64,000 bases of DNA from Streptococcus sp. WB01_FAA12 (GCF_012843315.1 NZ_JABAEX010000003.1:1-64000); one strand, 5' to 3'. Shown: positions 25,922 through 36,664, numbered from the stretch's first letter. Notes: generated by a model from the sequence alone, not told the origin. Program-made: numbers and translations.

Positions 25922-28900
25922 ATGTCAAGTAAGTTTGAAATTTTAATGAATCAACTAGGAATCTCTGATCAGCTAAGACAGGATCCTGCTCTCGTTGATG
26001 CAAGCATTGAGCGTGTCGTGGTTCATAAAATTAGTAAGGTATGGGAATTTCATTTTGTATTTTCTAAAATTTTACCTATCGAAATTTTTCTAGAGTTAAA
26101 GAAGGGGTTGAGTGAGGAATTTTCTAAGACAGGCAATCAAGCTGTTTTTGAAATCAAGGCTCTTTCTCAAGAATTTTCTAATGAACTCTTGCAGGCCTAC
26201 TATAAGGAGGCTTTTTCTGAAGGTCCGTGTGCTAGCCAAGGGTTCAAATCTCTTTATCAGAATCTGCAAGTTCGTGCGGAGGGTAATCAACTCTTTATTG
26301 AAGGTTCAGAGGCGATTGATAAGGAACACTTTAAGAAGAATCATCTTCCTAACTTAGCAAAGCAACTTGAGAAATTTGGTTTCCCTGTTTTTGTTTGCCA
26401 GATAGAAAAGAATGATGCCCTTACACAAGAGCAGGAGGAAGCTTTCCATACGGAGAATGAGCAGATCGTTCAAGCTGCCAACGAAGAAGCTTTGCGGGCT
26501 ATGGAACAACTAGAACAAATGGCCCCTCCTCCAGTAGAAGAGAAAACAGCTTTTGATTTTCAAGCGAAAAAGGCTGCAGCTAAGCCAAAATTAGATAAGG
26601 CTGAAGTTACCCAGATGATCGATGTGACAACTGAGGAAAATCGTTTGGTCTTTGAAGGGGTAGTCTTTGATGTCGAGCATAAAGTGACCAGAACAGGTCG
26701 TGTCTTGATTAACTTTAAGATGACGGACTATAGTTCAAGTTTCTCTATGCAAAAATGGGTTAAGAATGAAGAAGAAGCTCAGAAGTTTGACATCATTAAG
26801 AAAAATTCTTGGCTCCGAGTTCGTGGGAATGTGGAGATGAATAACTTCACACGCGATTTGACCATGAACGTGCAGGATGTGCAGGAAGTTGTTCACTATG
26901 AGCGGAAGGATTTAATGCCAGAAGGTGAGCGTCGGGTTGAGTTTCATGCTCATACTAATATGTCGACTATGGATGCTCTGCCAGAGGTAGAGGAGATCGT
27001 TGCGACAGCTGCTAAGTGGGGACACAAGGCGGTTGCCATCACCGACCATGGAAATGTCCAGTCCTTCCCACATGGCTATAAGGCAGCCAAGAAAGCGGGA
27101 ATCCAGCTGATTTATGGAATGGAAGCTAATATTGTTGAAGATCGAGTTCCTATCGTTTACAACGAAGTGGAGATGGACTTGTCAGAAGCGACCTATGTAG
27201 TTTTTGACGTGGAAACGACAGGACTTTCAGCTATCTATAATGACCTGATTCAGGTTGCGGCTTCTAAGATGTACAAGGGGAATGTTATTGCCGAATTTGA
27301 TGAATTTATCAATCCTGGGCATCCCTTGTCAGCTTTTACTACTGAGTTGACTGGAATTACAGATGATCATGTCAAAAATGCTAAACCACTGGAACAAGTT
27401 TTGCAAGAATTCCAAGAATTCTGCAAGGATACGGTCCTAGTCGCCCACAATGCGACCTTTGACGTTGGCTTTATGAATGCCAATTATGAGCGTCATGGTT
27501 TGCCTAAGATTAGCCAGCCAGTCATTGATACGCTAGAGTTTGCCAGAAACCTCTATCCTGAGTATAAACGTCATGGTTTGGGCCCTTTGACCAAGCGCTT
27601 TGGAGTGGCTCTGGAGCACCACCACATGGCCAACTACGATGCGGAAGCTACTGGTCGTTTGCTCTTTATCTTTATCAAGGATGTAGCAGACAAACATGGT
27701 GTGAAGGATTTGGCTAGGTTAAATATTGATCTAATCAGTCCAGACTCTTATAAAAAAGCTCGGATCAAGCATGCGACGATTTATGTCAAGAATCAGGTAG
27801 GTCTAAAAAATATCTTTAAACTGGTTTCTTTGTCCAATACTAAGTACTTTGAAGGAGTGCCACGGATTCCTAGAACGGTTCTAGATGCCCATCGGGAAGG
27901 TTTGATTTTAGGCTCAGCTTGCTCGGAGGGTGAAGTTTTTGACGCGGTTGTTTCCCAAGGTGTGGATGCGGCGATTGAGGTGGCCAAGTATTATGACTTT
28001 ATCGAGGTCATGCCACCTGCCATCTATGCGCCATTAATTGCTAAGGAGCAGGTCAAGGATATGGAGGAACTCCAGACCATTATCAAGAGTTTGATAGAGG
28101 TTGGAGACCGTCTTGGCAAGCCTGTTCTGGCTACGGGAAATGTTCACTATATCGAACCGGAAGAAGAGATTTACCGTGAAATTATCGTCCGTAGTTTGGG
28201 CCAGGGGGCTATGATTAACCGAACCATCGGTCATGGTGAACATGCCCAACCAGCTCCTCTTCCGAAAGCTCATTTTCGAACAACCAATGAGATGTTGGAT
28301 GAATTTGCCTTTTTGGGCGAGGAACTGGCTCGTAAACTGGTTATTGAAAACACCAATGCCTTGGCAGAAATTTTTGAGCCTGTTGAGGTTGTTAAGGGTG
28401 ACTTGTACACGCCTTTCATCGACAAGGCGGAAGAAACGGTCGCTGAGCTAACCTATAAGAAAGCTTTTGAAATTTATGGAAATCCGCTGCCAGATATTGT
28501 TGATTTGCGGATTGAAAAAGAATTGACTTCTATTCTGGGGAATGGATTTGCCGTGATTTATCTGGCATCGCAGATGCTGGTGCAACGTTCCAATGAACGG
28601 GGCTACTTGGTTGGTTCTCGTGGGTCTGTTGGGTCCAGTTTTGTTGCGACTATGATCGGAATTACGGAGGTTAATCCTCTCTCTCCTCACTATGTCTGTG
28701 GTCAGTGTCAGTACAGTGAGTTTATCACCGATGGTTCTTATGGTTCAGGTTTTGATATGCCCAACAAGGACTGTCCAAAGTGTGGTCATAAACTTAGCAA
28801 AAATGGACAGGATATTCCTTTCGAGACCTTCCTTGGTTTTGATGGGGACAAGGTTCCCGATATTGACTTGAACTTCTCGGGTGAAGACCAGCCTAGCGCC

Positions 28901-30313
28901 CATTTGGATGTCCGTGATATCTTTGGTGAGGAATATGCCTTCCGTGCAGGAACGGTTGGTACGGTGGCTGCCAAGACGGCCTATGGCTTTGTCAAGGGTT
29001 ACGAGCGGGACTATGGGAAGTTTTATCGTGATGCAGAGGTGGAACGCCTCGCTCAAGGTGCGGCTGGTGTCAAACGGACGACTGGTCAACACCCGGGGGG
29101 AATCGTTGTTATTCCTAACTACATGGACGTCTACGATTTTACGCCTGTCCAGTATCCAGCAGATGACGTGACGGCTGAATGGCAGACGACTCACTTTAAC
29201 TTCCACGATATCGATGAGAACGTCCTTAAACTCGATGTACTGGGTCATGATGATCCGACCATGATTCGAAAACTTCAGGACTTGTCTGGGATTGATCCTA
29301 ATGAAATTCCTATGGATGACGAAGGTGTGATGGCACTCTTTTCTGGAACGGAAGTTTTAGGTGTGACACCTGAGCAAATCGGTACTCCGACAGGCATGCT
29401 GGGAATACCAGAGTTTGGAACCAATTTCGTACGTGGGATGGTCGATGAAACCCATCCGACAACCTTTGCGGAATTGCTTCAGCTCTCAGGTCTGTCCCAT
29501 GGTACTGATGTCTGGTTGGGAAATGCCCAGGATCTGATCAAGCAAGGAATTGCTGACCTATCAACCGTTATCGGTTGTCGGGACGACATCATGGTTTACC
29601 TCATGCATGCTGGTCTCGAACCAAAGATGGCCTTTACCATCATGGAGCGTGTACGTAAGGGTTTATGGCTCAAGATTTCCGAAGAGGAACGAAATGGCTA
29701 CATCGAAGCCATGAAGGCCAATAAGGTTCCAGAGTGGTATATCGAATCTTGTGGAAAAATCAAGTACATGTTCCCTAAAGCCCATGCGGCAGCCTATGTT
29801 ATGATGGCCTTGCGCGTGGCCTACTTCAAGGTTCATCATCCGATTTATTACTACTGTGCTTACTTCTCTATCCGCGCCAAGGCTTTTGATATCAAGACCA
29901 TGGGTGCGGGTTTGGATGCCATCAAGCGCAGAATGGCAGAAATCGCTGAAAAACGGAAGAACAATGAAGCCTCTAATGTGGAAATTGACCTCTATACCAC
30001 TCTTGAGATTGTCAATGAGATGTGGGAACGTGGTTTCAAGTTTGGCAAGCTAGATCTATACCGTAGTGATGCGACCGAATTCATCATCGATGGGGACACT
30101 CTCATCCCACCGTTTGTCGCTATGGATGGTCTGGGAGAGAACGTTGCTAAACAATTGGTGCGCGCGCGCCAAGAGGGAGAATTCCTCTCTAAAACAGAAC
30201 TCCGCAAACGCGGTGGACTTTCCTCAACTTTGGTTGAAAAGATGGATGAGATGGGGGTTCTCGGCAATATGCCAGAGGATAACCAGTTGAGTTTATTTGA
30301 TGAGTTGTTTTAA
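25922..30313 (+). CDS. polC: DNA polymerase III PolC, replicative alpha subunit with exonuclease
   Basis: 1463 residues, full length for Gram-positive PolC. Order: N-terminal domain (1-200), OB fold (about 240-320), PHP domain starting EFHAHTNMS (about 339) and split by the proofreading DEDDh exonuclease (FDVETTGLS, about 428; [11 protein letters not shown]), then the polymerase core with a Cys4 zinc knuckle (CGQC...CPKC, about 925-955) and the catalytic aspartates in [11 protein letters not shown] (about 980). The C-terminus ends [19 protein letters not shown] is a beta-clamp binding motif. It is the main leading-strand polymerase. Confidence 0.98.
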   Translation: MSSKFEILMNQLGISDQLRQDPALVDASIERVVVHKISKVWEFHFVFSKILPIEIFLELKKGLSEEFSKTGNQAVFEIKALSQEFSNELLQAYYKEAFSEGPCASQGFKSLYQNLQVRAEGNQLFIEGSEAIDKEHFKKNHLPNLAKQLEKFGFPVFVCQIEKNDALTQEQEEAFHTENEQIVQAANEEALRAMEQLEQMAPPPVEEKTAFDFQAKKAAAKPKLDKAEVTQMIDVTTEENRLVFEGVVFDVEHKVTRTGRVLINFKMTDYSSSFSMQKWVKNEEEAQKFDIIKKNSWLRVRGNVEMNNFTRDLTMNVQDVQEVVHYERKDLMPEGERRVEFHAHTNMSTMDALPEVEEIVATAAKWGHKAVAITDHGNVQSFPHGYKAAKKAGIQLIYGMEANIVEDRVPIVYNEVEMDLSEATYVVFDVETTGLSAIYNDLIQVAASKMYKGNVIAEFDEFINPGHPLSAFTTELTGITDDHVKNAKPLEQVLQEFQEFCKDTVLVAHNATFDVGFMNANYERHGLPKISQPVIDTLEFARNLYPEYKRHGLGPLTKRFGVALEHHHMANYDAEATGRLLFIFIKDVADKHGVKDLARLNIDLISPDSYKKARIKHATIYVKNQVGLKNIFKLVSLSNTKYFEGVPRIPRTVLDAHREGLILGSACSEGEVFDAVVSQGVDAAIEVAKYYDFIEVMPPAIYAPLIAKEQVKDMEELQTIIKSLIEVGDRLGKPVLATGNVHYIEPEEEIYREIIVRSLGQGAMINRTIGHGEHAQPAPLPKAHFRTTNEMLDEFAFLGEELARKLVIENTNALAEIFEPVEVVKGDLYTPFIDKAEETVAELTYKKAFEIYGNPLPDIVDLRIEKELTSILGNGFAVIYLASQMLVQRSNERGYLVGSRGSVGSSFVATMIGITEVNPLSPHYVCGQCQYSEFITDGSYGSGFDMPNKDCPKCGHKLSKNGQDIPFETFLGFDGDKVPDIDLNFSGEDQPSAHLDVRDIFGEEYAFRAGTVGTVAAKTAYGFVKGYERDYGKFYRDAEVERLAQGAAGVKRTTGQHPGGIVVIPNYMDVYDFTPVQYPADDVTAEWQTTHFNFHDIDENVLKLDVLGHDDPTMIRKLQDLSGIDPNEIPMDDEGVMALFSGTEVLGVTPEQIGTPTGMLGIPEFGTNFVRGMVDETHPTTFAELLQLSGLSHGTDVWLGNAQDLIKQGIADLSTVIGCRDDIMVYLMHAGLEPKMAFTIMERVRKGLWLKISEEERNGYIEAMKANKVPEWYIESCGKIKYMFPKAHAAAYVMMALRVAYFKVHHPIYYYCAYFSIRAKAFDIKTMGAGLDAIKRRMAEIAEKRKNNEASNVEIDLYTTLEIVNEMWERGFKFGKLDLYRSDATEFIIDGDTLIPPFVAMDGLGENVAKQLVRARQEGEFLSKTELRKRGGLSSTLVEKMDEMGVLGNMPEDNQLSLFDELF

Positions 30314-30333
30314 AGGAGATGAGGAATAGTAAA

Positions 30334-30486
30334 ATGAAACTAAGAATTTTTGCGGAAGACAAACCTGCTGAAAAGGTCTTTGACTATCAGTTAGAGCTGG
30401 CAGATGAAACAATTATCCTATCAACAGCGCTCTTGTCAGGTGCTATTGCTTTAGCAGGATTATTCTCTGCTTTGAAAGAAAAATAA
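30334..30486 (+). CDS. Conserved-looking 50-residue protein after polC
   Basis: 50 codons from ATG 30334 to TAA. Residues 1-27 are soluble and acidic (MKLRIFAEDKPAEKVFDYQ), residues 28-46 are a membrane helix (IILSTALLSGAIALAGLFSA), and the end is basic (LKEK). AAAGGAGATGAGG lies about 12 bp upstream. It is 20 bp after polC and 21 bp before pepS, in the same direction. No family recognised; a small single-pass membrane protein. Confidence 0.7.
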   Translation: MKLRIFAEDKPAEKVFDYQLELADETIILSTALLSGAIALAGLFSALKEK

Positions 30487-30507
30487 AAATAGAAAAGAGA
30501 AAACAAC

Positions 30508-31749
30508 ATGGTTTTACCAAATTTTAAAGAAAATCTAGAAAAATATGCGAAATTGTTGGTTGCGAACGGAATCAATGTGCAACCTGGGCACACTTTAGCC
30601 CTCTCTATCGATGTGGAGCAACGCGAGCTGGCTCACTTGATCGTTAAAGAAGCCTACGCACTTGGTGCGCATGAGGTTATCGTTCAGTGGACTGATGATG
30701 TGATCAACCGTGAGAAATTCCTCCACGCGCCGATAGAGCGTTTGAACAATGTACCAGAATACAAGATTGCTGAGATGAACTATCTCTTGGAGAACAAGGC
30801 TAGTCGTCTTGGAGTTCGCTCATCTGATCCAGGTGCCTTGAACGGAGTGGATGCTGATAAGCTTTCAGCTTCTGCTAAAGCTATGGGACTTGCCATGAAG
30901 CCAATGCGTATCGCAACTCAGTCCAACAAGGTTAGCTGGACAGTGGCTGCTGCTGCTGGACTCGAGTGGGCTAAGAAAGTCTTCCCAAATGCAGCAAGTG
31001 ACGAAGAAGCAGTCGATCTCCTTTGGGACCAAATCTTCAAAACTTGCCGTGTCTACGAAGAAGATCCCGTTAAAGCTTGGGAAGAACACGCTGCTATCCT
31101 CAAGAGCAAGGCAGATATGCTCAATAAAGAGCAATTTTCAGCCCTTCACTACACAGCGCCAGGAACAGATTTGACACTTGGTTTGCCAAAGAACCATGTT
31201 TGGGAATCAGCTGGTGCTGTCAATGCACAGGGCGAAGGTTTCTTGCCAAATATGCCGACAGAGGAGATCTTCACAGCGCCTGACTTCCGTCGTGCAGATG
31301 GTTATGTAACCTCTACAAAACCGCTTAGCTACAACGGAAATATCATCGAAGGGATTAAAGTGACCTTTAAGGATGGACAAATCGTAGATATCACTGCTGA
31401 GAAGGGTGATCAGGTTATGAAAGATCTTGTCTTTGAAAATGCTGGAGCGCGTGCCTTGGGTGAATGTGCCTTGGTACCAGATCCAAGTCCAATTTCTCAG
31501 TCAGGCATTACCTTCTTTAATACCCTTTTCGATGAGAATGCTTCAAACCACTTGGCTATCGGTGCAGCCTATGCGACCAGCGTTGTTGGTGGTGCAGAGA
31601 TGAGTGAAGAAGAGCTTGAAGCTGTGGGACTTAACCGTTCAGATGTTCACGTTGACTTTATGATTGGTTCTAGCCAAATGGATATCGATGGTATCCGTGA
31701 GGATGGAACACGCGTACCCCTCTTCCGTAATGGAGACTGGGCAATTTAA
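30508..31749 (+). CDS. pepS: M29-family metallo-aminopeptidase PepS
   Basis: 413 residues, the length of thermophilic-type M29 aminopeptidases, cytoplasmic dimers that remove N-terminal residues. The metal and catalytic region is in the C-terminal half: NMPTEEIFTAPDFRRADG, ARALGECALVPDPSPIS, NTLFDENASNHLAIG and VHVDFMIGS carry the conserved Glu, His and Asp ligands. Ribosome site AGAAAAGAGAAAAC is weak. It is followed 9 bp later by a small membrane protein gene. Confidence 0.95.
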   Translation: MVLPNFKENLEKYAKLLVANGINVQPGHTLALSIDVEQRELAHLIVKEAYALGAHEVIVQWTDDVINREKFLHAPIERLNNVPEYKIAEMNYLLENKASRLGVRSSDPGALNGVDADKLSASAKAMGLAMKPMRIATQSNKVSWTVAAAAGLEWAKKVFPNAASDEEAVDLLWDQIFKTCRVYEEDPVKAWEEHAAILKSKADMLNKEQFSALHYTAPGTDLTLGLPKNHVWESAGAVNAQGEGFLPNMPTEEIFTAPDFRRADGYVTSTKPLSYNGNIIEGIKVTFKDGQIVDITAEKGDQVMKDLVFENAGARALGECALVPDPSPISQSGITFFNTLFDENASNHLAIGAAYATSVVGGAEMSEEELEAVGLNRSDVHVDFMIGSSQMDIDGIREDGTRVPLFRNGDWAI

Positions 31750-31758
31750 GGAGTAACG

Positions 31759-31989
31759 ATGCTTGGAAGTATGTTTGTTGGTCTCCTAGTGGGGCTCTTG
31801 GCAGGTGCTTTGACCAATCGTGGAGAGAGTATGGGATGCTTAGGGAAAATGTTTCTCGGCTGGATTGGTGCCTTTCTGGGCCACTTGCTCTTTGGAACTT
31901 GGGGACCAATCCTAGCAGGAACAGCTATTATCCCAGCAGTTCTCGGTGCCATGATTGTCTTAGCTATCTTCTGGGAAAGAGGAAGTTAG
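31759..31989 (+). CDS. Small membrane protein, GlsB/YeaQ/YmgE-like
   Basis: 76 residues with three short hydrophobic segments rich in Gly: MLGSMFVGLLVGLLAGALTN, then FLGWIGAFLGHLLFG and AGTAIIPAVLGAMIVLAIF. This is the pattern of the transglycosylase-associated (GlsB/YeaQ) family, whose role in stress tolerance is poorly defined. AAGGAGTAACG precedes the ATG. It is cotranscribed with pepS and ended by a strong terminator. Confidence 0.75.
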   Translation: MLGSMFVGLLVGLLAGALTNRGESMGCLGKMFLGWIGAFLGHLLFGTWGPILAGTAIIPAVLGAMIVLAIFWERGS

Positions 31990-32007
31990 TTTCTTGAAAA
32001 ATTAGAA

Positions 32008-32042
32008 AAAAGGAGGTTGGTCACTTTGGCCAGCCTCCTTTT
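32008..32042 (+). terminator. Terminator after pepS and the small membrane gene
   Basis: AAAAGGAGG-T-TGG, loop, CCA-GCCTCCTTTT. Confidence 0.88.
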
Positions 32043-32050
32043 GAGTATGA

Positions 32051-32056
32051 TATAAT
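32051..32056 (+). promoter_or_regulatory. Extended -10 placed 6 bp before the pseudouridine synthase ATG
   Basis: TGATATAAT followed by AGGTTT and ATG (32063). Spacing identical to the ruvB promoter; a leaderless transcript is predicted. Confidence 0.75.
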
Positions 32057-32062
32057 AGGTTT

Positions 32063-32785
32063 ATGAGATTAGATAAATTTTTAGTTGCCTGCGCTGTGGG
32101 AAGTCGGACTGAGGTCAAAAATTTGCTCAAGGCTGGGCGTGTGACGGTAAATGGTAAAAAAGAAAAATCAGCAAAACTGCAAATAAATGAAGAAAGAGAT
32201 GAGATTCGCTTTGATGACCAAGTGTTAGAGTACGAGGAGTTTGTTTACTACATGATGAACAAGCCCCAAGGAGTCATTTCAGCGACTGAGGATCCCAAGC
32301 ATAGAACAGTTCTGGATTTGTTGGACGACTATGGACGTGCCAAGGAGGTTTTTCCAGTGGGTCGCTTGGATATCGATACACATGGTCTCCTGCTCTTGAC
32401 CAATGATGGTCAGCTGGCCCATGCTCTTCTTTCGCCTAAACGTCATGTGGATAAGACTTATCTGGCACAAGTCGAGGGAATTATGACCCAAGAAGATGTG
32501 GAGACATTTGCCAAGGGCATTCCGCTTAAGGACTTTACCTGCCAGCCAGCTAAGCTGGAGATTGTTTCTATCGATACAGAAAAGAATCAAAGTTTGGTTC
32601 GTGTAACCATTGCTGAAGGGAAGTTCCATCAGGTCAAGCGTATGGTATCCTACTGTGGCAAGGAAGTGGTGGACCTACAACGTTTGACTATGGGAACTCT
32701 GGTCTTGGATGAGAACTTGCAACGAGGAGAATGGCGTCGTCTGACCAAGGAGGAGTTAGAGGAGCTTCTTGCTAGTATTGCTTAG
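32063..32785 (+). CDS. rsuA: RsuA-type pseudouridine synthase
   Basis: 240 residues. An S4 RNA-binding domain (MRLDKFLVACAVGSRTEVKN, residues 1-55) is followed by the RsuA/RluB catalytic domain, with the nucleophilic Asp in GRLDIDTHGLLLLTNDG (about 101-117). Size and architecture fit RsuA, which modifies U516 in 16S rRNA; an RluB-like 23S target cannot be excluded. There is no Shine-Dalgarno sequence and the -10 is 6 bp upstream. The start itself looks right because MRLDKFL is the normal S4 start. Confidence 0.9.
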   Translation: MRLDKFLVACAVGSRTEVKNLLKAGRVTVNGKKEKSAKLQINEERDEIRFDDQVLEYEEFVYYMMNKPQGVISATEDPKHRTVLDLLDDYGRAKEVFPVGRLDIDTHGLLLLTNDGQLAHALLSPKRHVDKTYLAQVEGIMTQEDVETFAKGIPLKDFTCQPAKLEIVSIDTEKNQSLVRVTIAEGKFHQVKRMVSYCGKEVVDLQRLTMGTLVLDENLQRGEWRRLTKEELEELLASIA

Positions 32786-32800
32786 TTTGGATTATGTTAG

Positions 32801-32831
32801 AAAAGGTGAGGGAGAATATCCCTGCCTTTTT
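32801..32831 (+). terminator. Terminator of the pseudouridine synthase gene
   Basis: AAAAGG-T-GAGGGA, GAATA loop, TCCCTG-CCTTTTT. Confidence 0.85.
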
Positions 32832-32841
32832 CGTTTTTCAG

Positions 32842-32869
32842 TTGCTTCCTTTGTGAAAAGAGTTATAAT
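32842..32869 (+). promoter_or_regulatory. pepC promoter
   Basis: TTGCTT (32842-32847), 16 bp, TATAAT (32864-32869), 26 bp before the pepC ATG. Confidence 0.75.
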
Positions 32870-32895
32870 AGACAGTAGAATAAAAGGAGGAATCT

Positions 32896-34230
32896 ATGAA
32901 CGCGATTCAAGAATCATTTACAGATAAACTATTTGCCAACTATGAAGCAAATGTCAAATACCAAGCGATCGAAAATGCTGCCAGCCACAATGGAATTTTT
33001 GCAGCCCTAGAGCGTCGCCAAAGCCATGTAGACAATACACCTGTTTTCTCATTGGATTTGACCAAGGACAAGGTAACCAATCAGAAAGCCTCTGGTCGTT
33101 GCTGGATGTTTGCAGCTCTCAACACCTTCCGCCACAAACTCATCTCTCAATACAAGCTTGAAAACTTTGAATTGTCACAAGCTCACACATTCTTCTGGGA
33201 CAAGTACGAGAAATCCAACTGGTTCTTGGAGCAAGTCATTGCGACTGCAGACCAAGAATTGACGAGTCGCAAGGTTAGCTTCCTACTCCAAACTCCTCAA
33301 CAAGATGGTGGTCAATGGGATATGGTCGTTTCCCTCTTTGAGAAATACGGTGTCGTTCCTAAGTCTGTTTATCCTGAGTCTGTTTCATCTAGCAGCAGCC
33401 GTGAGCTCAATGCCATCCTTAATAAATTGCTTCGTCAAGATGCTCAAATCTTGCGTGACTTGCTTGCTTCTGGTGCAGACCAAGCGACTGTTCAAACAAA
33501 GAAAGAAGACCTCTTGCAAGAAATCTTTAACTTCCTTGGAATGTCTTTAGGACTTCCACCACGTAAATTTGACTTTGCTTATCGTGATAAGGATGATAAT
33601 TACCAAAGTGAAAAGGGTATCACACCACAAGAATTTTACAAGAAATATGTTAATCTTCCTCTAGAAGACTACGTTTCTGTTATCAATGCTCCAACTGCTG
33701 ACAAGCCTTACGGCAAATCTTATACAGTTGAGATGTTGGGAAATGTCGTCGGTAGCCGTGCAGTTCGCTACATCAACGTTCCAATGGAACGCTTGAAAGA
33801 ATTGGCGATTGCCCAAATGCAAACAGGAGAAACTGTTTGGTTTGGTTCAGATGTCGGCCAGCTCAGCAACCGCAAAGCTGGAATCCTTGCGACAGATGTT
33901 TATGACTTTGAATCAAGCATGGATATTCAACTCACTCAAGACAAGGCTGGACGTTTGGACTACAGCGAAAGTTTGATGACCCACGCCATGGTCTTGACAG
34001 GTGTGGATTTGGATGAAAATGGCAAGTCAACCAAGTGGAAGGTTGAAAACTCATGGGGAGACAAGGTCGGTACAGATGGTTACTTCGTTGCCTCAGATGC
34101 TTGGATGGATGAATACACTTACCAAATCGTTGTCCGTAAGGAATTGCTGACAGCAGAAGAACGGGCTGCTTATGAAGCAGAACCAATCGTACTTGCACCA
34201 TGGGATCCAATGGGTGCCTTGGCAGAATAA
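32896..34230 (+). CDS. pepC: Aminopeptidase C (C1B cysteine peptidase)
   Basis: 444 residues, bleomycin-hydrolase family, a cytoplasmic hexamer that removes N-terminal residues from peptides. The catalytic Cys is in SGRCWMFAALN (about residue 69), the His in LMTHAMVLTG and the Asn in VENSWGDKVG. The C-terminus ends GALAE. AAAAGGAGGAATCT precedes the start. Single-gene transcript with its own promoter and terminator. Confidence 0.97.
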   Translation: MNAIQESFTDKLFANYEANVKYQAIENAASHNGIFAALERRQSHVDNTPVFSLDLTKDKVTNQKASGRCWMFAALNTFRHKLISQYKLENFELSQAHTFFWDKYEKSNWFLEQVIATADQELTSRKVSFLLQTPQQDGGQWDMVVSLFEKYGVVPKSVYPESVSSSSSRELNAILNKLLRQDAQILRDLLASGADQATVQTKKEDLLQEIFNFLGMSLGLPPRKFDFAYRDKDDNYQSEKGITPQEFYKKYVNLPLEDYVSVINAPTADKPYGKSYTVEMLGNVVGSRAVRYINVPMERLKELAIAQMQTGETVWFGSDVGQLSNRKAGILATDVYDFESSMDIQLTQDKAGRLDYSESLMTHAMVLTGVDLDENGKSTKWKVENSWGDKVGTDGYFVASDAWMDEYTYQIVVRKELLTAEERAAYEAEPIVLAPWDPMGALAE

Positions 34231-34234
34231 AGCA

Positions 34235-34272
34235 TAAAGAAAAGAGGTTAGGGGAATCCTAGCCTCTTTTTT
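34235..34272 (+). terminator. pepC terminator
   Basis: AAAAGAGG-T-TAGG, GGAA, TCCTA-GCCTCTTTTTT. Confidence 0.88.
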
Positions 34273-34395
34273 AAATCCTTTTGAAAGTGGCGATAGATGC
34301 TGCTTGCTAAGTGAGTTCTCCTTATTTTGAGTCTTTAAGTGACAGAGAAAAAGATATGTGTTACTATAGTAGTACAAAAGGATATCGGAGTAGAA

Positions 34396-36624
34396 ATGAA
34401 GTATTTAAGTAGCCAAGACATCAAGGATCGTCAACGAAACATCAGCGACATTAAACCCTATAAAACAACCAAGGAAATCGTCGTTTCAAATATCTTTACC
34501 TTCTTTAATGCCATGAACTTGGCTCTGGCAGTTCTGGTAGCCACAACCTTGCGATTTGAGAATATGCTCTTTTTAGGCGTGATTGCTATCAATACAGCCA
34601 TCGGGATTTTCCAAGAAGTGCGTTCAAAAAATGCTTTGGAAAAGCTAAGTTTGCTTGGTAAAAGTAAGTACAAGGTCAATCGAGATGGTCAAACGATTGA
34701 GATTGATCCAGAAGACATCGTACTGGGGGAATATCTGCATCTCAATCTGGGAGATCAGGTACCTGTCGATGCAGAAGTGCTTGAAGGGAATATTGAAGTG
34801 GATGAGTCCTTGCTGACTGGTGAGAGTGATTCGGTCTTTAAAACAGTTGGTGACAAGCTGATGAGCGGAAGCAATGTCGTCAGCGGTACTTGTCTGGTTA
34901 TGGCAACGGCTGTGGGTCCAGATAGCTATATTAACAAACTTGCAAAATCCAGCAAGGAATTCAAAAAATACCCTTCTCAACTGCGCGATTATATGGATAA
35001 GATTTTAAAAATCGTCTCCATCTTGCTGGTGCCAGTTGCCATTCTGCTTTATGTCAGAGGTTTTAGTCTAGGACGGACTTATGTTGAGATTGTTTTGGGA
35101 AGTTCAGGCGCCTTGGTCGGCATGATTCCAGAGGGCTTGATTCTCCTGGTTAGCGTTTCCCTAGCAGTAGCGACTATGAAGCTGGCTAAAAAGAAGGTTC
35201 TGGTGCAGGAACTATACTGTGTAGAGACCTTGGCGCGAGTAGATGTTCTTTGTTTTGATAAGACAGGAACTATCACGACGGGGAATATGAAAGTCCAAGA
35301 AATGGATGAGAAGCTAGCAGAGAAACTGTCTTCTTATCTGGCTTATTTCGAGGATGAAAATGCGACTTCGCGAGCTCTGAAGACTTACTTAACCTGTGAG
35401 AAAAAGTGGAAAGTTCAAGAAGTCGGTGCCTTTTCAAGCAAAAACAAGTATTCCTTTGTCCAAGTAAAAGAGGGTGGGACCTATTTCTTTGGAGCCTATG
35501 AATTTCTAGGTTTTACCCAGCCGATGGATGCCTACTATGAAGATCTAAAACAGCAAGGTTTTCGAATCTTAACACTCGCTTATAGCAAGGACCAGATTAC
35601 GAGTCCAGCCAATATGGAACTACTAGGCCATGTCGTTTTGTCAGATGAGATCAAGGACAATACCAAGGAAACCTTTGACTATTTCGAGTCACAAGGTGTT
35701 GAAGTGAAGATTATCAGTGGTGATAATCATGTGGCTGTATATGGGGTGGCTCGTAAAGCAGGTTTTAAGGAGGAAGCGCGGACGATTGATATGACCAAGG
35801 TGAGCGATGATGACTTTGAAAGAGTGGTCTTGGAACATGATATCTTTGGACGCGTTACACCTGAGCAGAAAGAAAAGATGGTGACCGTTTTGCAAAATGC
35901 TGGTAAAACAGTTGCCATGAGTGGTGACGGGGTCAATGATGTTCTGGCTCTCAAGAAAGCAGATATCAGTTTTGCTATGAATGGTGCTACTAGCGCAGCC
36001 AAAAGTGTATCCAATATTGTTTTTTTGACCGATGATTTTGCGGTATTTTATGATATCTTGATGGAAGGTCGCCGGGTCATCAATAACATCCAAAAGGTAG
36101 CCTCTCTCTTTCTAACAAAGACCTTCTTCTCCATCGTTTTTGCCATTTTGAGTGTGGTATTTGGTTTGGAATTTGCCTTTATCCCCATTCAGTTTACAAT
36201 CATTTCAGCCATTACGATTGGGATTCCATCCTTCTTCCTAACTTTTGAGTCCAATAAAGAAAAGGTCAGCACACATTTTATGCGAGATATTTTGACCAAT
36301 GCTGCGATTGGCGGTGGCATTCTAGTCGCTAGTGTTCTCTTGACGAACTTCTTTATCACTGTCCCAGGTCAGGTCAAATTTATTTGCTTCCTCCTTGCTC
36401 TGATCAATGGTCTATGCCTGGTTGCTAAGGTCAGCCTTCCCTTTAATCGATACAAGCTAGTCTTGCTCACGTTTTTGAGCCTTGGAGCTCTTGTTGGCGT
36501 ACTTGCCAATACTTTTATCCTGCAAGGAGCTTTTGTGCCTTTAGAAGCCACTCAAATGCTCTATGTTGCCATTCTAGCAGTTGTAATTGGAAGCTTTCAT
36601 TATCTTACTAGGAGAAAAAGTTGA
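34396..36624 (+). CDS. P-type cation ATPase, CtpE-like
   Basis: 742 residues. TGES in the actuator domain (about 140), the phosphorylated Asp288 in CFDKTGTITTG, and the hinge GDGVND near 512 are complete. The membrane motif P245-E-G-L (MIPEGLILLVS) replaces the heavy-metal CPC motif and the PEGL form is found in CtpE-type calcium pumps, so Ca2+ or another divalent cation is my best guess. There is no N-terminal metal-binding domain. Start at 34396 follows ATCGGAGTAGAA; the open frame extends upstream without a better site. It lies between pepC and manLMN, where I do not remember such a gene in the pneumococcus. Confidence 0.88.
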   Translation: MKYLSSQDIKDRQRNISDIKPYKTTKEIVVSNIFTFFNAMNLALAVLVATTLRFENMLFLGVIAINTAIGIFQEVRSKNALEKLSLLGKSKYKVNRDGQTIEIDPEDIVLGEYLHLNLGDQVPVDAEVLEGNIEVDESLLTGESDSVFKTVGDKLMSGSNVVSGTCLVMATAVGPDSYINKLAKSSKEFKKYPSQLRDYMDKILKIVSILLVPVAILLYVRGFSLGRTYVEIVLGSSGALVGMIPEGLILLVSVSLAVATMKLAKKKVLVQELYCVETLARVDVLCFDKTGTITTGNMKVQEMDEKLAEKLSSYLAYFEDENATSRALKTYLTCEKKWKVQEVGAFSSKNKYSFVQVKEGGTYFFGAYEFLGFTQPMDAYYEDLKQQGFRILTLAYSKDQITSPANMELLGHVVLSDEIKDNTKETFDYFESQGVEVKIISGDNHVAVYGVARKAGFKEEARTIDMTKVSDDDFERVVLEHDIFGRVTPEQKEKMVTVLQNAGKTVAMSGDGVNDVLALKKADISFAMNGATSAAKSVSNIVFLTDDFAVFYDILMEGRRVINNIQKVASLFLTKTFFSIVFAILSVVFGLEFAFIPIQFTIISAITIGIPSFFLTFESNKEKVSTHFMRDILTNAAIGGGILVASVLLTNFFITVPGQVKFICFLLALINGLCLVAKVSLPFNRYKLVLLTFLSLGALVGVLANTFILQGAFVPLEATQMLYVAILAVVIGSFHYLTRRKS

Positions 36625-36630
36625 TACACA

Positions 36631-36664
36631 AAAAGAATCAGGGTTTAATCCTGATTCTTTTTAT
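36631..36664. terminator. Bidirectional terminator between the ATPase gene and manN
   Basis: AAAAAGAATCAGG, GTTTAA, TCCTGATTCTTTTT; serves both convergent genes. Confidence 0.9.

Noticed and set aside
28745..29248. 167-codon minus-strand frame inside polC
   Set aside because: Antisense to the catalytic core of polC; composition not protein-like.
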